Program-made: the position numbers and the translations under genes
Assembly (NCBI GenBank): GCA_964397485.1
Contig: CAYNHT010000003.1
Coordinates: 124,001-188,000 of the forward strand
DNA: 64,000 nt
Direction: 5' to 3'
From: CAYNHT01 sp964397485
GTDB lineage: Bacteria; Bacillota_I; Bacilli_A; RF39; UBA660
The notes under the pieces: model-generated
The model's input: only the letters and a program-made list of their open reading frames with translations
Told to the model about the DNA's origin: nothing
Databases searched by the model: none
In this document: positions 15,837-25,085 of the stretch, one piece after another
Position numbering within the stretch: position 1 is the first letter of the stretch
How the letters are laid out: each line of letters opens with the position of its first letter

Positions 15837-17474
15837 ATGAATAAAAGAAATGGATTTACTTTAGCTGAACTTTTGGGAGTAATAGTAATATTAGCTGTTA
15901 TTGTTTTAATAGCATTTCCACCGATAGTTAATCAGATAAAAAATACACAAGGAAAGTTAAGTCAGGCTACATTAGATTTGATTTATAGTGCCACTGAAAT
16001 ATATGCACACAACAATCAAAATACTTACCCAATTTACAATGGAAATAATTATTGTATTTCTTTACAAACTTTAGTTAATAGTGGAGATTTAAAGTATCCA
16101 GTTAAGGATGCTAAAACTGGTCAAAACATTAGTTTAGATAAAATTGTAAAAATGAATATAACTAATGCAGCTAATATAGATTACAGTATAGTTGACACTG
16201 AACAATGTGTCGTGATCGATAATAGACCTATTGTTAACGCTGATAAAACGGGAGTTAATGCCCCTATGTTATCTGATAATATGATACCGATTAAATGGAA
16301 TGGAATAGAGTGGGTTAAAGCTGATAAAAGAAATCCTGCTGGCGAAAATAGATGGTATAATTATGCCGAGCAAGAATGGGCTAATGTGGTTTTAGTAACA
16401 TCAGCTACTAGGAGTAATTATATGAATATGGCAATAGGGGAACCTATTAATGAAGCAGATGTTCTTGCATATTTTGTATGGATCCCAAGATATAAATATA
16501 GATTATTCAATGTAGAGGCTTTATCTGTTTCAATTCAAAAGATAGATGTTATATTTGAAAGTAAGTCTACTCCTAAATCCAATGGAACTGAAAATGGTCA
16601 ATTTTTAACACATCCAGCGTTTACGTTTGGAACAAAAGAATTAAGTGGTTTTTGGGCCGGAAAATTTGAAACGACAGGAAATGCTACAACTCCGACTATA
16701 AAACCTAATGTAGTGGCATTAACAAACCAAAATATAAAGACTCAATTTGATACAGCGCAAAAATTTAACAATGCATTAACATATGGACTTTCTGCCACAA
16801 ACGATGCTCATATGATGAAAAGTATGGAGTGGGGGGCAGTTGCCTACTTATCTCAATCTACTTATGGTAAATATGATAATCCTTTATATACAGATGAAAG
16901 TGGTCTTGAAAAAGAAATTTATATAAATAATATAAATACAGATACCGGAAGTGGCAATGGGTCTACAGTGACGGGATGTGCTGGAGATAGTGTTAACGCT
17001 GCAATGTTACGTAGTACTACTTGTCCAGCACTTAATCAATACGATACAACACAAGGTGTAAAAGCAAGTACAACCGGGAATGTCTATGGTATATATGATA
17101 TGTCTGGTGGAACATGGGATAGAACTATGGGAGCGATGTATAATATAGATAACACTACTATAATGATATCAAGTTCTGGATTCGCACAGGCAGTTATAGA
17201 CAGTTCAGATATGGATAAGTATATAAATAAATATACTTATGGTACGACAATGACAGATCAAGCAGCATATAATAGAAGACAATTGGGAGATTCAACTGGA
17301 GAAGTTCGCGGGTGGAATTCTGATGGAGCTGATTTTGTATATTCCGGTGGTCCGTGGTTATATAATGGCGGAGCTCATAGTTATGGAATGTCAGCTGGAA
17401 TATTCTATTTTGATAATGGATCGGGAGCAGCCGGTGGTAACTACTCATTTAGAGTTACATTACTTGGAGAATAA
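15837..17474 (+). CDS. Prepilin 2 with FGE/C-type-lectin-like domain
   Basis: Surface pilin-like protein of 545 residues. The leader MNKRNG precedes FTLAE (Glu5 conserved) and a hydrophobic helix; the pilin part extends to about residue 125 with a Cys pair region (NYCISL, EQCVVI). The large C-terminal module starts near 140 at MIPIKWNGIEW and contains YFVWIPRYKYRLF, HPAFTFGTKELSG, KFETTGNA, MMKSMEWGAVAYLSQS, ASTTGNVYGIYDMSGG, NGGAHSYG and FRVTLLGE. The order resembles FGE-sulfatase/C-type-lectin folds (compare YGLYDMAGNVWEW, RGGSW and GFR in that family); the role is inferred to be binding, not catalysis. It has its own promoter and terminator. ATG 15837 is chosen with AGGTG 6 bases upstream. 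Confidence 0.82.
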   Translation: MNKRNGFTLAELLGVIVILAVIVLIAFPPIVNQIKNTQGKLSQATLDLIYSATEIYAHNNQNTYPIYNGNNYCISLQTLVNSGDLKYPVKDAKTGQNISLDKIVKMNITNAANIDYSIVDTEQCVVIDNRPIVNADKTGVNAPMLSDNMIPIKWNGIEWVKADKRNPAGENRWYNYAEQEWANVVLVTSATRSNYMNMAIGEPINEADVLAYFVWIPRYKYRLFNVEALSVSIQKIDVIFESKSTPKSNGTENGQFLTHPAFTFGTKELSGFWAGKFETTGNATTPTIKPNVVALTNQNIKTQFDTAQKFNNALTYGLSATNDAHMMKSMEWGAVAYLSQSTYGKYDNPLYTDESGLEKEIYINNINTDTGSGNGSTVTGCAGDSVNAAMLRSTTCPALNQYDTTQGVKASTTGNVYGIYDMSGGTWDRTMGAMYNIDNTTIMISSSGFAQAVIDSSDMDKYINKYTYGTTMTDQAAYNRRQLGDSTGEVRGWNSDGADFVYSGGPWLYNGGAHSYGMSAGIFYFDNGSGAAGGNYSFRVTLLGE

Positions 17475-17486
17475 TAATAACTTAAT

Positions 17487-17520
17487 AAAATCTCAATTAT
17501 TTTAAGTGATTGGGATTTTA
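17487..17520 (+). terminator. Terminator after prepilin 2
   Basis: AAAATCTCAATTA (17487-17499) pairs with TGATTGGGATTTT (17507-17519) with two wobble pairs. Confidence 0.6.
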
Positions 17521-17565
17521 TATTCTGCTAATAACATATAATTTTATAGGACAGTTGGAGGTATT

Positions 17566-19077
17566 ATGAAAAGAAGTCACATTTTAATAATATTATTAGT
17601 TTTTTTAATAGTAATAACATTTAATTTTAATAAATATATTCCTAGTAATTATAATACTTTAATTTTTTTATTAGCCGATATAATATCAGTTATCATAGCC
17701 GTTTCTATTTTATTAGGTAATAAAAAAATGGAGTCAAAAATAGCATGGACAATGTTCGTATTATTTGTTCCAATAATTGGTTTCTTATTCTATATGATCT
17801 TAGGAATTGAATACAATAGATTTAGTAAATTTGATAGGAAAATTGAATTTGATAAAGATATCGATAAACTAACAGCAAAACAAATGGATGATATCGGTAT
17901 AATAATTAATAAACTTGGAAATAAAAAGGATATTGTTGATCTTATATATAAATTTAATAAAAGTCCTGTCTCACTAAATAATAAGACGGAGGTTCTTACA
18001 AATGGAGATGTTAAATTTAAACGTTTATTTGAAGAATTAAGGAATGCTAAAAGTTTTATAAATATTGAATACTTTATTATCAAAGAAGGAAAAATTTTTG
18101 ATGAACTTAAACAAATTCTAATTGAAAAAGCCAAAGAAGGTATAGAAATAAGAATATTATATGATGACTTTGGTTGTTTAGATTTGCCAAATAAAGTGTT
18201 AAAAGAAATGCAATGTTACGGAATAAAAACATCATGTTTTAATAAAATAAATTTTAAACTATTTAGACCAAGTATTAACTATAGAAATCATCGGAAAATT
18301 GTTATTATAGATGATAAGGTAGCATTTATAGGTGGATTGAATATTGGTGATGAGTATGCCCATTTAGATAAGTATTATGGTTTCTGGAGAGATACACATT
18401 TGTTAATAAGTGGAAGCGCTGTTAGGGACTTAAATATGATATTTGTTAAAGATTGGTATCATACAACTAATGAGTTACTTATTGAAAAAAAATACTTGAC
18501 TGATTATAAAATTGAGAATGAAAAAAGTGCTATTCAGATAGTTTCTGATGGACCTGATAGTGATTTAGGAATTATGCGAGGAACCTTCTTTAAAATGATT
18601 AATAGGGCAACTAAAAGAATTTGGATAACAACACCATATTTAATTTTAGATAATGAATTAATAAGTGCTTTAAAAGTAGCTGCTTTATCTGGAATAGATG
18701 TTAGAATTATTGTCCCTGGAATTCCTGACAAAGGAAAAAAGGTTATTTACAAAGCAACCGAAGCATATTTTAGTGAATTATTAGAATACGGTGTTAAAAT
18801 ATATAAATATACAGACCGTTTTATCCACAGTAAAATTCTAATAATTGACGATGATGTTGCAAGTATTGGAACTGTTAACTTTGATTATCGCAGCTTTGAT
18901 TTACATTTTGAAGTAACAGCAATTCTTTATTGTGATCCAAATATTGCTAAATTAGTAGCTGATTATGAACAAGATTTAACTGATAGCAAAGAAATACTAT
19001 GGAGAGAATGGAAAAACCGTAAACCATATCAAAAAATGATAGAGTCATTAGTACGAGTGTTCTCGCCTTTATTATAA
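17566..19077 (+). CDS. cls: Cardiolipin synthase
   Basis: Membrane phospholipase D-family enzyme that condenses two phosphatidylglycerols to cardiolipin. The 503 residues have two N-terminal membrane helices (about 4-22 and 30-80 with the IAWTMFVLFVPIIGF segment) and two HKD motifs: HRKIVIIDDKVAFIGGLN and HSKILIIDDDVASIGTVN, both with His, Lys and Asp present. The ribosome site TTGGAGGT lies 5 bases before the ATG. A terminator that serves both strands separates it from the convergent gene at 19091. Confidence 0.95.
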   Translation: MKRSHILIILLVFLIVITFNFNKYIPSNYNTLIFLLADIISVIIAVSILLGNKKMESKIAWTMFVLFVPIIGFLFYMILGIEYNRFSKFDRKIEFDKDIDKLTAKQMDDIGIIINKLGNKKDIVDLIYKFNKSPVSLNNKTEVLTNGDVKFKRLFEELRNAKSFINIEYFIIKEGKIFDELKQILIEKAKEGIEIRILYDDFGCLDLPNKVLKEMQCYGIKTSCFNKINFKLFRPSINYRNHRKIVIIDDKVAFIGGLNIGDEYAHLDKYYGFWRDTHLLISGSAVRDLNMIFVKDWYHTTNELLIEKKYLTDYKIENEKSAIQIVSDGPDSDLGIMRGTFFKMINRATKRIWITTPYLILDNELISALKVAALSGIDVRIIVPGIPDKGKKVIYKATEAYFSELLEYGVKIYKYTDRFIHSKILIIDDDVASIGTVNFDYRSFDLHFEVTAILYCDPNIAKLVADYEQDLTDSKEILWREWKNRKPYQKMIESLVRVFSPLL

Positions 19078-19081
19078 TAAA

Positions 19082-19106
19082 AACAGCCTACTAGGCTGCT
19101 TTTTTG
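19082..19106. terminator. Bidirectional terminator between cls and the minus-strand operon
   Basis: CAGCCT (19084-19089), ACT loop, AGGCTG (19093-19098), with A-rich sequence on the left and CTTTTTT on the right, so it has a U-run on both strands. It overlaps the stop of the minus-strand gene. Confidence 0.75.
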
Positions 19107-19609
19107 TCATTATATAAACTAATTTTTTTATCTTTATAATTAAGTCTGTCTATATTCATTGTTATAATAGGTTTGTTTTTATTTGTAGCATACTTAATTT
19201 CATTTTTAATTTCTTTTCCTGTTGGCTCATCTAATTGCATTTGCTCGCTTTTTACAACTAAGCAAATATCGGCTTCAGCTATTTGTTGTTTACTATATTC
19301 AAATTTATCCTTTAGCCAATCTTTATAACCGCGTTTCATTGCTTCTTCGTTTCTTAAGTTTTCAATTTCGTCACGATCTAATAACTCAACACCAGGCAGT
19401 GTCATAACATAATCATGACTTTTTATTAAATGTTTGTTTGAGTTATTTATTATTATTCCATCAATATAATTATAGTATTTAAAATCATATGGTAATAAAG
19501 GAGAAACATCGTTAAAATCAAGAACTTGGTTCAAGTTTTCAGATATAACCCAGTATAATTCTTTGGAAGTAATAATAAAAATCTTTCTTTTAGTACTATT
19601 TTGTTCCAT
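19091..19609 (-). CDS. Hypothetical protein, 172 aa
   Basis: No family assigned with confidence. It is soluble, without signal or TM segment. The C-terminal part EADICLVVKSEQ...EPTGKEIKNEIKYATNKNKPIIT resembles the pattern of Rossmann-like nucleoside deoxyribosyltransferase or TIR-like folds (a strand, then G-[KT]-E-I helix, then NKP strand), which is only a weak similarity. The N-terminus KRKIFIITSKELYWVISENL may be the first strand and helix. GGAGGA lies 5 bases before the ATG. It has its own minus-strand promoter just after the rodA stop and probably also receives readthrough from rodA. Confidence 0.6.
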   Translation of the reverse strand: MEQNSTKRKIFIITSKELYWVISENLNQVLDFNDVSPLLPYDFKYYNYIDGIIINNSNKHLIKSHDYVMTLPGVELLDRDEIENLRNEEAMKRGYKDWLKDKFEYSKQQIAEADICLVVKSEQMQLDEPTGKEIKNEIKYATNKNKPIITMNIDRLNYKDKKISLYNDKKAA

Positions 19610-19637
19610 GATTATTCCTCCTTTAAAAGGTTTTTTT

Positions 19638-19666
19638 ATATTAGCACTAAATCTTTATTTTGTCAA
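19638..19666 (-). promoter_or_regulatory. Minus-strand promoter of the 172-aa gene
   Basis: On the minus strand TTGACA (19661-19666), a 17-base spacer, TAATAT (19638-19643). The -35 begins just past the rodA stop. Confidence 0.7.
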
Positions 19667-19667
19667 G

Positions 19668-20798
19668 TCAGTTTGTATATCTAAGAGTTTCGTTAGAAAT
19701 ATTGAAAAATACACCTGCCATTATCATATAACTGAGAAGACTAGAACCACCATAACTAATGAAAGGAAGGGTAATTCCGGTAATAGGCATTAACCCAAAA
19801 GTCATTCCGATATTTTGAAGTTGCTGATATATGAGCATTCCTACTATTCCGGCTATTATATATTTATTAATATTAGAACGATTGTTAACGGCAATCATAA
19901 TTAATCTAATATCAAAAAATAGTAACAAACCGAGTAACAAAACAACGCCTGCAAATCCAAAGTTACTTGCATATACTGCAAAAATGAAATCTGTTTGAGG
20001 TTCGGGAAAATAAATAGGTGTATTATTAAATCCGTTTCCAAACATCCCTCCAGAACCAATTGCGCTTAATCCGTTTTCTAATTGAAATCCACTCTTACTA
20101 GACCAATCTAATAAACGATCTACTCGCAAGAAGAAATTAGTTCCGAATATTTTTACAAATAAATTAGTATCTATGAAATAAAACGTCAATACAACCCCAA
20201 CAGCAAATAATAACATTCCAAAGAGTATAAGGAACCAACGATATCTAATTCCTGCAATAAACAGCATTACAACAGTGATTAAAAGGTATATTAATACGAC
20301 TCCTGTATCAGGCTGTAAGAAAGTAAGGAATGATGGAATAAGAACAACAATGCCAATCTTCATTAGAAATTTAAATTCTTCTGCAACTGTGGGATTAGTG
20401 TAATCTTCATTAAATTTATTAATCATAGTGCCTAGTGTTATAATCAATATTATTTTCATAAATTCACTTGGCTGAATGGTTCCAATCCCAGGGATATTAA
20501 ACCAACATTTAGCATCATTTATAGGTATTCCAAAAATCAAAAGAGCAACTAATGATAAAACCCCGATTCCATATAATATCCAGATATTTCTATATATAAA
20601 TTCATTTCCTATTGTCATAATAGCATATATGAGACAGAATCCTAAACCAAACCATAATAGTTGCTTAATAACTAAGTTATTCAAATAACTAGGCAATAAA
20701 CTCTGAGCACTATAAATTGTCAAAAGGCTAATTGCGATTAGACAAAAAAGGGAAACTAGAATATATTTATCAACTTTGTATTTAGAAATGTTTTTCAT
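19668..20798 (-). CDS. rodA: SEDS-family peptidoglycan polymerase, RodA type
   Basis: Lipid II polymerase working with a class B PBP in cell-wall elongation, in the cytoplasmic membrane. The 376 residues have about ten hydrophobic segments and the SEDS landmarks QLLWFGLGF, IGTIQPSEFMK, FLQPDTG, GSGGMFGNGF, DFIFAVYASNFG and PFISYGGSSLLSYM. The ATG at 20798 is preferred because AAGGTGAT sits directly upstream; the GTG at 20807 lies inside it. A class B PBP that could be its partner is at 31273. Minus-strand promoter elements (TTGAAT at 20840-20845 and TAAGAT at 20817-20822) precede it. Confidence 0.92.
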   Translation of the reverse strand: MKNISKYKVDKYILVSLFCLIAISLLTIYSAQSLLPSYLNNLVIKQLLWFGLGFCLIYAIMTIGNEFIYRNIWILYGIGVLSLVALLIFGIPINDAKCWFNIPGIGTIQPSEFMKIILIITLGTMINKFNEDYTNPTVAEEFKFLMKIGIVVLIPSFLTFLQPDTGVVLIYLLITVVMLFIAGIRYRWFLILFGMLLFAVGVVLTFYFIDTNLFVKIFGTNFFLRVDRLLDWSSKSGFQLENGLSAIGSGGMFGNGFNNTPIYFPEPQTDFIFAVYASNFGFAGVVLLLGLLLFFDIRLIMIAVNNRSNINKYIIAGIVGMLIYQQLQNIGMTFGLMPITGITLPFISYGGSSLLSYMIMAGVFFNISNETLRYTN

Positions 20799-20816
20799 AG
20801 ATATCACCTTACTATT

Positions 20817-20845
20817 ATCTTACACTAAAAAAAATAATTATTCAA
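20817..20845 (-). promoter_or_regulatory. Minus-strand promoter of rodA
   Basis: On the minus strand TTGAAT, a 17-base spacer, TAAGAT, 19 bases before the chosen start. Confidence 0.5.
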
Positions 20846-20926
20846 TTAAAGAATATAAATTATTTATAAATGAAAACCAAAATATATAATATTAAAATAA
20901 ATAAAGAATATTGTGTATAAAAAACT

Positions 20927-20955
20927 TTGTAAAAAATAAAAAATTATAGTATAAT
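20927..20955 (+). promoter_or_regulatory. Promoter of the EIIB-like gene
   Basis: TTGTAA (20927-20932), a 17-base spacer, TATAAT (20950-20955). Confidence 0.6.
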
Positions 20956-20970
20956 TATAGTGGTGATTTT

Positions 20971-21285
20971 ATGGAATATACACAGTATCTAATAATAATA
21001 GTAGTTTTAGTAGTTATTGCTTTGGCGATTGCTAAATCAAAGAAGAAAGACTTCAAGATTGAAGTAAATAAATTAGTTGATTATCTAGGCGGAAAAGACA
21101 ACCTTATTAACTATGAAGTAAACAAATCGCGATTTGTTGTCACTCTAAAAAATGTTGAAATTGTTAATAAAGAAGCAATTCAAAGAATGGGTGCTCAAGG
21201 GATTGTTGAAATTGACAATCAATTAAAAATAATATTAGGTACAGAAGCTAAGCAATTAAAAAAGTATATTGATGACTTAAAGTGA
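20971..21285 (+). CDS. Membrane-anchored PTS EIIB-like protein lacking the phospho-cysteine
   Basis: The 104 residues are a single N-terminal membrane helix (about 5-22, YLIIIVVLVVIALAIA) and a soluble domain shaped like glucose-family EIIB: LVDYLGGKDNLINYEVNKSRFVVTL, then IQRMGAQGIVEIDNQLKIILG. In active EIIB the phosphorylated Cys sits in the C-[AI]-T-R-L-R motif; here that position reads N-K-S-R-F, so phosphotransfer is not expected. It probably has a regulatory or scaffold role. It has a single-gene layout: promoter TTGTAA/TATAAT (20927-20955), ribosome site GGTGATTTT and its own terminator. Confidence 0.7.
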   Translation: MEYTQYLIIIVVLVVIALAIAKSKKKDFKIEVNKLVDYLGGKDNLINYEVNKSRFVVTLKNVEIVNKEAIQRMGAQGIVEIDNQLKIILGTEAKQLKKYIDDLK

Positions 21286-21306
21286 TAAATTTCATCACTT
21301 TTTTTC
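21279..21306 (+). terminator. Terminator after the EIIB-like gene
   Basis: AAAGTGAT (21279-21286) and ATCACTTT (21294-21301), followed by a T-run; it overlaps the stop codon. Confidence 0.75.
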
Positions 21307-21361
21307 ATTTTTCGACAAACTTTGACAATCATTAATTGTAAACTGATTGTGGGGTGAAAAA

Positions 21362-22618
21362 ATGAATTGTTTTGAAATAATCGTTATAAATATGATAGCA
21401 CTAACGTTCCCGGTCCTTGTATGGTTGTTTTATGTGACATATAATAAAAATATAGGTAAAAAGGAAAATGAATTATTCTTAGACTTTACAATATTTACAA
21501 TCCTTTATCTTATAGTAAAATTCTCACCAACAATTTTAACCAGCCATCCATTATTGATAGTTAATGTTCCATTATTTTTAGCATATATGAAAAAAAGGCA
21601 TATTAGTATAATTGTAATATCTTCTTTTATAGTTGTATATTATAATTATTATTTTGATATTAATTTATTATGGTTAATAGTTGAATACGCTATATATTAC
21701 TTAATTTTCTTAGGATGGTCAAAAACAAAATATAATAGATATCATTCTTTACTTCTAATGGGAATTATAAAATCTATTATTTTTCTATCATGGGTTTTAA
21801 CTAGTAGTTATTTTAAAGGAGTTAATGAAATACTATTAACAAAAGCATTATTTTTAGTATTTTTATTGTATATTAGTAGTTATTTTATTTTAAAGCTTTG
21901 TAATAAAGGTGAAGAGATCTTAAAATTTCATATGACTTTAAAAGAATTAGAACAAGAAAAACAAATAAGAACATCATTATTTAAAATAACGCACGAAATA
22001 AAAAACCCAATAGCAGTGTGCAAGGGTTATCTTGATATGTTTGATGTTAATAATATTGATCACAGTAAGAAATATATACCAATATTAAGAGAAGAAATAG
22101 AAAGAACATTGATTTTATTGCAAGATTTCTTGTGTATGACTAAAATTAAGATGACGAAAGACATAATAGATATAAACATGGTTTTAGAAGATGTGACAGA
22201 TAATTTTATACCTATTTTAAAAGAAAATAATATTATAGGTGAATTTTCAATATCAGAAGATAGTATTTACATGTATGGTGATTATAATAGATTATCCCAA
22301 ACATTTATAAATATTATAAAAAACAGCATTGAAGCTGCTGATCAAAGTAAGAAGAGTATTATAAAAATATATACTAAATTACTCGATAATCACATAAAAA
22401 TATATGTTGTAGATAATGGGGTTGGTATTAGTAAAGAAAATATGGAAAGAATTTGTGAACCTTTTTTCACAACTAAATGTAGAGGAACTGGGCTGGGTGT
22501 TTCCTTATCTCATGAAATAATTTCAGGTCATAATGGTAAAATTGTATATGATTCTGAAGAAGGAGTAGGAACATCAGTAGAAATAACTTTGCCAGTAATC
22601 AAAGAAAAACGATTGTAA
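21362..22618 (+). CDS. Orphan membrane sensor histidine kinase
   Basis: Two-component kinase of 418 residues. The first half is five or six hydrophobic segments with short loops and no obvious extracellular sensor domain. The H-box is FKITHEIKNPIAVCKGYL (phospho-His near residue 211), followed by an HATPase with N-box NIIKNSIEAA, G1 VVDNGVGI and G2 GTGLGVSLSHEI. The EIKNP plus multi-TM layout resembles KinB-type sporulation kinases, which would fit the gpr-spoIIP genes nearby; this is inference. No response regulator is adjacent. The ATG at 21362 follows GGGGTGA. TTGACA at 21322-21327 may be its -35. Confidence 0.88.
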   Translation: MNCFEIIVINMIALTFPVLVWLFYVTYNKNIGKKENELFLDFTIFTILYLIVKFSPTILTSHPLLIVNVPLFLAYMKKRHISIIVISSFIVVYYNYYFDINLLWLIVEYAIYYLIFLGWSKTKYNRYHSLLLMGIIKSIIFLSWVLTSSYFKGVNEILLTKALFLVFLLYISSYFILKLCNKGEEILKFHMTLKELEQEKQIRTSLFKITHEIKNPIAVCKGYLDMFDVNNIDHSKKYIPILREEIERTLILLQDFLCMTKIKMTKDIIDINMVLEDVTDNFIPILKENNIIGEFSISEDSIYMYGDYNRLSQTFINIIKNSIEAADQSKKSIIKIYTKLLDNHIKIYVVDNGVGISKENMERICEPFFTTKCRGTGLGVSLSHEIISGHNGKIVYDSEEGVGTSVEITLPVIKEKRL

Positions 22619-22633
22619 TATTACAATCGTTTT
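22606..22633. terminator. Bidirectional terminator after the histidine kinase
   Basis: A perfect 28-base palindrome (AAAACGATTGTAAT and its inverse) overlaps the kinase stop and the end of the convergent minus-strand gene. It serves both strands. Confidence 0.8.
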
Positions 22634-23558
22634 ATCTTGCTTCACTATATACATCTTTTGAATAAATATGTTGATCATTTGGTTCTTTTTCTAATTCTTT
22701 AGTTGTAATCAAAAAGTAGTTGTGTACTAAAATTGGTTCATTAGTATCAACAATAGGATCATCCCAAGTCAAATCTAAGTGGTACCAATTGTTATCTAAA
22801 TAAACTAAATTCCATACGTGATCTTTACTAGCAACTTTATAATTAGGAATACCCATTTTATTTAAGAAAACTGCCATGGCATCACTGTACCCACTACATA
22901 TAGCCATCCCTTGAAGTAATGTACCAAAAGCTTTATGTGATTCGTATGTATAAGGATAATTGCTAATATTTTTTGTTATTATTTCAGCACGTTCATTATC
23001 ATAATCGGTAGTATTAATTATATGATCATGAATAGCTAATATTTTATCTCTAGTAGACATATTATCTTTTATTATTGAACTATATATTTCATTAACCTTA
23101 TTATTAACAGCCGATATTTCTGCTGAAGTATAAAGTTTTTCAATTTGAATAGATATTTTGCCTAAATTATTATAGTTTATTGATAATCTATTATAACTGT
23201 TATACGGATGAACAAAATTATTCACATTTGAAAAGATATATTCATCATGAGAAATTCTTTGAATATCATCTAAACATGACTCATATTCAGTGTCACAGTA
23301 AAATGTGAACTCATCCCAGCCATTATTTAATACAGTATAAAATATATTCAAAATATCTTCTTCACTTTTAGGAAAAAAGTTATCAGTTCGTTTGACATAA
23401 TTGAAATCAAGATCTCTTTTATATTCATTTATTTCCTGTATTACAATTTCTTTTTTATAAACATAATTAATCATAATATGATTTACTATTTCTTGTTGGT
23501 AAGTTACCGTAAATCCTAATACGATCAAAAGTAGAATCGACATCATCAGTTTTTTCAT
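22632..23558 (-). CDS. Secreted transglutaminase-like protein
   Basis: Probable extracytoplasmic protein of 308 residues. An N-terminal hydrophobic segment (MKKLMMSILLLIVLGFTV) acts as signal peptide or anchor. The transglutaminase/cysteine-protease core is visible: GMAICSGYSDAMAVFLNKMG (catalytic Cys), KDHVWNLVYL (His) and WYHLDLTWDDP (Asp). Before it come helical repeats with TRDKILAIHDHIINTTDYD, common in bacterial cell-surface members. The substrate is unknown; wall protein processing or peptide binding are possibilities. It is a single gene on the minus strand, starting from AGGTGATGCT. Confidence 0.85.
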   Translation of the reverse strand: MKKLMMSILLLIVLGFTVTYQQEIVNHIMINYVYKKEIVIQEINEYKRDLDFNYVKRTDNFFPKSEEDILNIFYTVLNNGWDEFTFYCDTEYESCLDDIQRISHDEYIFSNVNNFVHPYNSYNRLSINYNNLGKISIQIEKLYTSAEISAVNNKVNEIYSSIIKDNMSTRDKILAIHDHIINTTDYDNERAEIITKNISNYPYTYESHKAFGTLLQGMAICSGYSDAMAVFLNKMGIPNYKVASKDHVWNLVYLDNNWYHLDLTWDDPIVDTNEPILVHNYFLITTKELEKEPNDQHIYSKDVYSEAR

Positions 23559-23608
23559 AGCATCACCTATCTAAATTATATCATGGATACAAAAAAAAGA
23601 AGTAAAAA

Positions 23609-23872
23609 TTACTCCATTTCATTAACTTTTTTTGTCAGACGTGATTTATCACGTGCAGATTTGTTTTTATGTACAACACCTTTTGATGCTGCTTTATCAA
23701 TCTTTTTAATTGCAACTTTTAAAGTGTCATTAGCTTTATCTTTGTCGTTAGCACCCACTGCTTTGTCAACATTTTTAATAGCTGTACGCATGCTAGATTT
23801 ATATTCATTATTATTTTCTTTCTTTTTAGCAATTACTTTAACTTTTTTTATCGCATTCTTCATATTTGGCAT
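23609..23872 (-). CDS. rpsT: 30S ribosomal protein S20
   Basis: Small-subunit protein of 87 residues, Lys-rich and all-helical. The family pattern is clear: MPNMKNAIKKVKV, SSMRTAIKNVDKAV, KVAIKKIDKAASKGVVHKNKSARDKSRL (the last quoted in part: KGVVHKNKSARDKSRL). GGAGGTG lies 5 bases before the ATG. It is divergent from gpr, the same arrangement as in Bacillus subtilis. Confidence 0.95.
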   Translation of the reverse strand: MPNMKNAIKKVKVIAKKKENNNEYKSSMRTAIKNVDKAVGANDKDKANDTLKVAIKKIDKAASKGVVHKNKSARDKSRLTKKVNEME

Positions 23873-23976
23873 AATTTCACCTCCAAGTCATTTAATACAT
23901 TAATTTTAACAAAAAAAACAGAAAAAAGCAATAAAAACTAACTTTTTTGGAAAAAATATAAAAAGAGGTGAAAAAA

Positions 23977-25014
23977 ATGAGTCATGAAATTGATTTGAAA
24001 AATTATAAAATAAGAACAGATTTAGCTATTGAAGCAATAGAACAGGTAAAAGAAGTAAAAGGAATAAAATCTAAGACTATTGATTTTGAAAATATTAAGG
24101 TGACTGATGTATATATTGATAGCGATGGAAGTGTTAAGATTGGAAAAAAAGTCGGTAATTATATAACAATTGAATTTGAAGATGTAACTGATTACGACAA
24201 TAAAGAGAAACTAAAAAATATTTTTAGTGAACAATTACAAAAAATGATAAGTAAGTTTAATCTTACAGATAATGCACTAGTTTTAGTAATTGGACTTGGG
24301 AATGATAAATCAACACCTGATGCATTAGGGCCATTAACAATTAATAATATAATTGTCACAAATCATTTATTTTTAATGGGTGGTTTGGAATCAGGATTTA
24401 AAAGAGTTTGTGCAATGTCACCAGGTGTTATGGGACAAACCGGAATAGAAACAAGTGATTTAATTTTAAATGCGGTAAATTCTTTGAAACCTGATTTGGT
24501 ACTTGTTGTAGATGCGTTAGCAAGTCAGTCTGTTGAGAGAGTTAATAAAACTATTCAAATGACAGATACTGGCATACATCCAGGAAGTGGCATTGGTAAC
24601 CACCGAAAAGAAATAAGCAAAGAAATGTTAGGTATACCAGTTATTGCGATTGGAGTTCCTACAGTTGTAGATGCAGTTACAATAGTAAGCGATACATTTA
24701 ATTATATGCATCGCCATTTTTCCTATACAAAGAAAAATATCAATAATCCTTTTAATAAATTAGTACCATTTAGTAATATTAATTATTTAGATAAAGAAGT
24801 AACAATTGAGCCAAATGATAAAAAAGAATTGTTAGGCATGATTGGTAGTTTAGATGATCATGAAATCAAACAATTAATATTTGAGGTTCTAACTCCGATT
24901 GGCTATAATTTGATGGTAACACCAAAGGAAGTAGACTTTATTATGATAAAATTAAGTGAAGTAATAGGTAATGGTATTAATAGAGCATTGCATGATAAGG
25001 TAAAAAATTTATAA
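23977..25014 (+). CDS. gpr: GPR germination (spore) protease
   Basis: Endoprotease that degrades small acid-soluble spore proteins at germination. The 345 residues contain LVIGLGNDKSTPDALGP, MSPGVMGQTGIET, LVVDALASQS and THPG-like TGIHPGSGIGNHRKEIS. The N-terminus KIRTDLAIEA resembles the self-cleavage site and SASP target (T-[ED]-x-A), so zymogen autoprocessing is expected there. ATG 23977 follows AGAGGTG; the upstream GTG lies in that site. Together with spoIIP it indicates an endospore-forming organism. Synteny with rpsT and spoIIP matches Bacillus. Confidence 0.95.
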   Translation: MSHEIDLKNYKIRTDLAIEAIEQVKEVKGIKSKTIDFENIKVTDVYIDSDGSVKIGKKVGNYITIEFEDVTDYDNKEKLKNIFSEQLQKMISKFNLTDNALVLVIGLGNDKSTPDALGPLTINNIIVTNHLFLMGGLESGFKRVCAMSPGVMGQTGIETSDLILNAVNSLKPDLVLVVDALASQSVERVNKTIQMTDTGIHPGSGIGNHRKEISKEMLGIPVIAIGVPTVVDAVTIVSDTFNYMHRHFSYTKKNINNPFNKLVPFSNINYLDKEVTIEPNDKKELLGMIGSLDDHEIKQLIFEVLTPIGYNLMVTPKEVDFIMIKLSEVIGNGINRALHDKVKNL

Positions 25015-25085
25015 TCTTATTACAATGTGACATATTGTGCATTCATAATAATTTATAATATGAATAAATTAAAGTGGGTGATAAT

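Noticed and set aside
23583..23903. Plus-strand frame of 106 codons
   Set aside because: It is the antisense shadow of rpsT, which has a perfect ribosome site and the S20 pattern.
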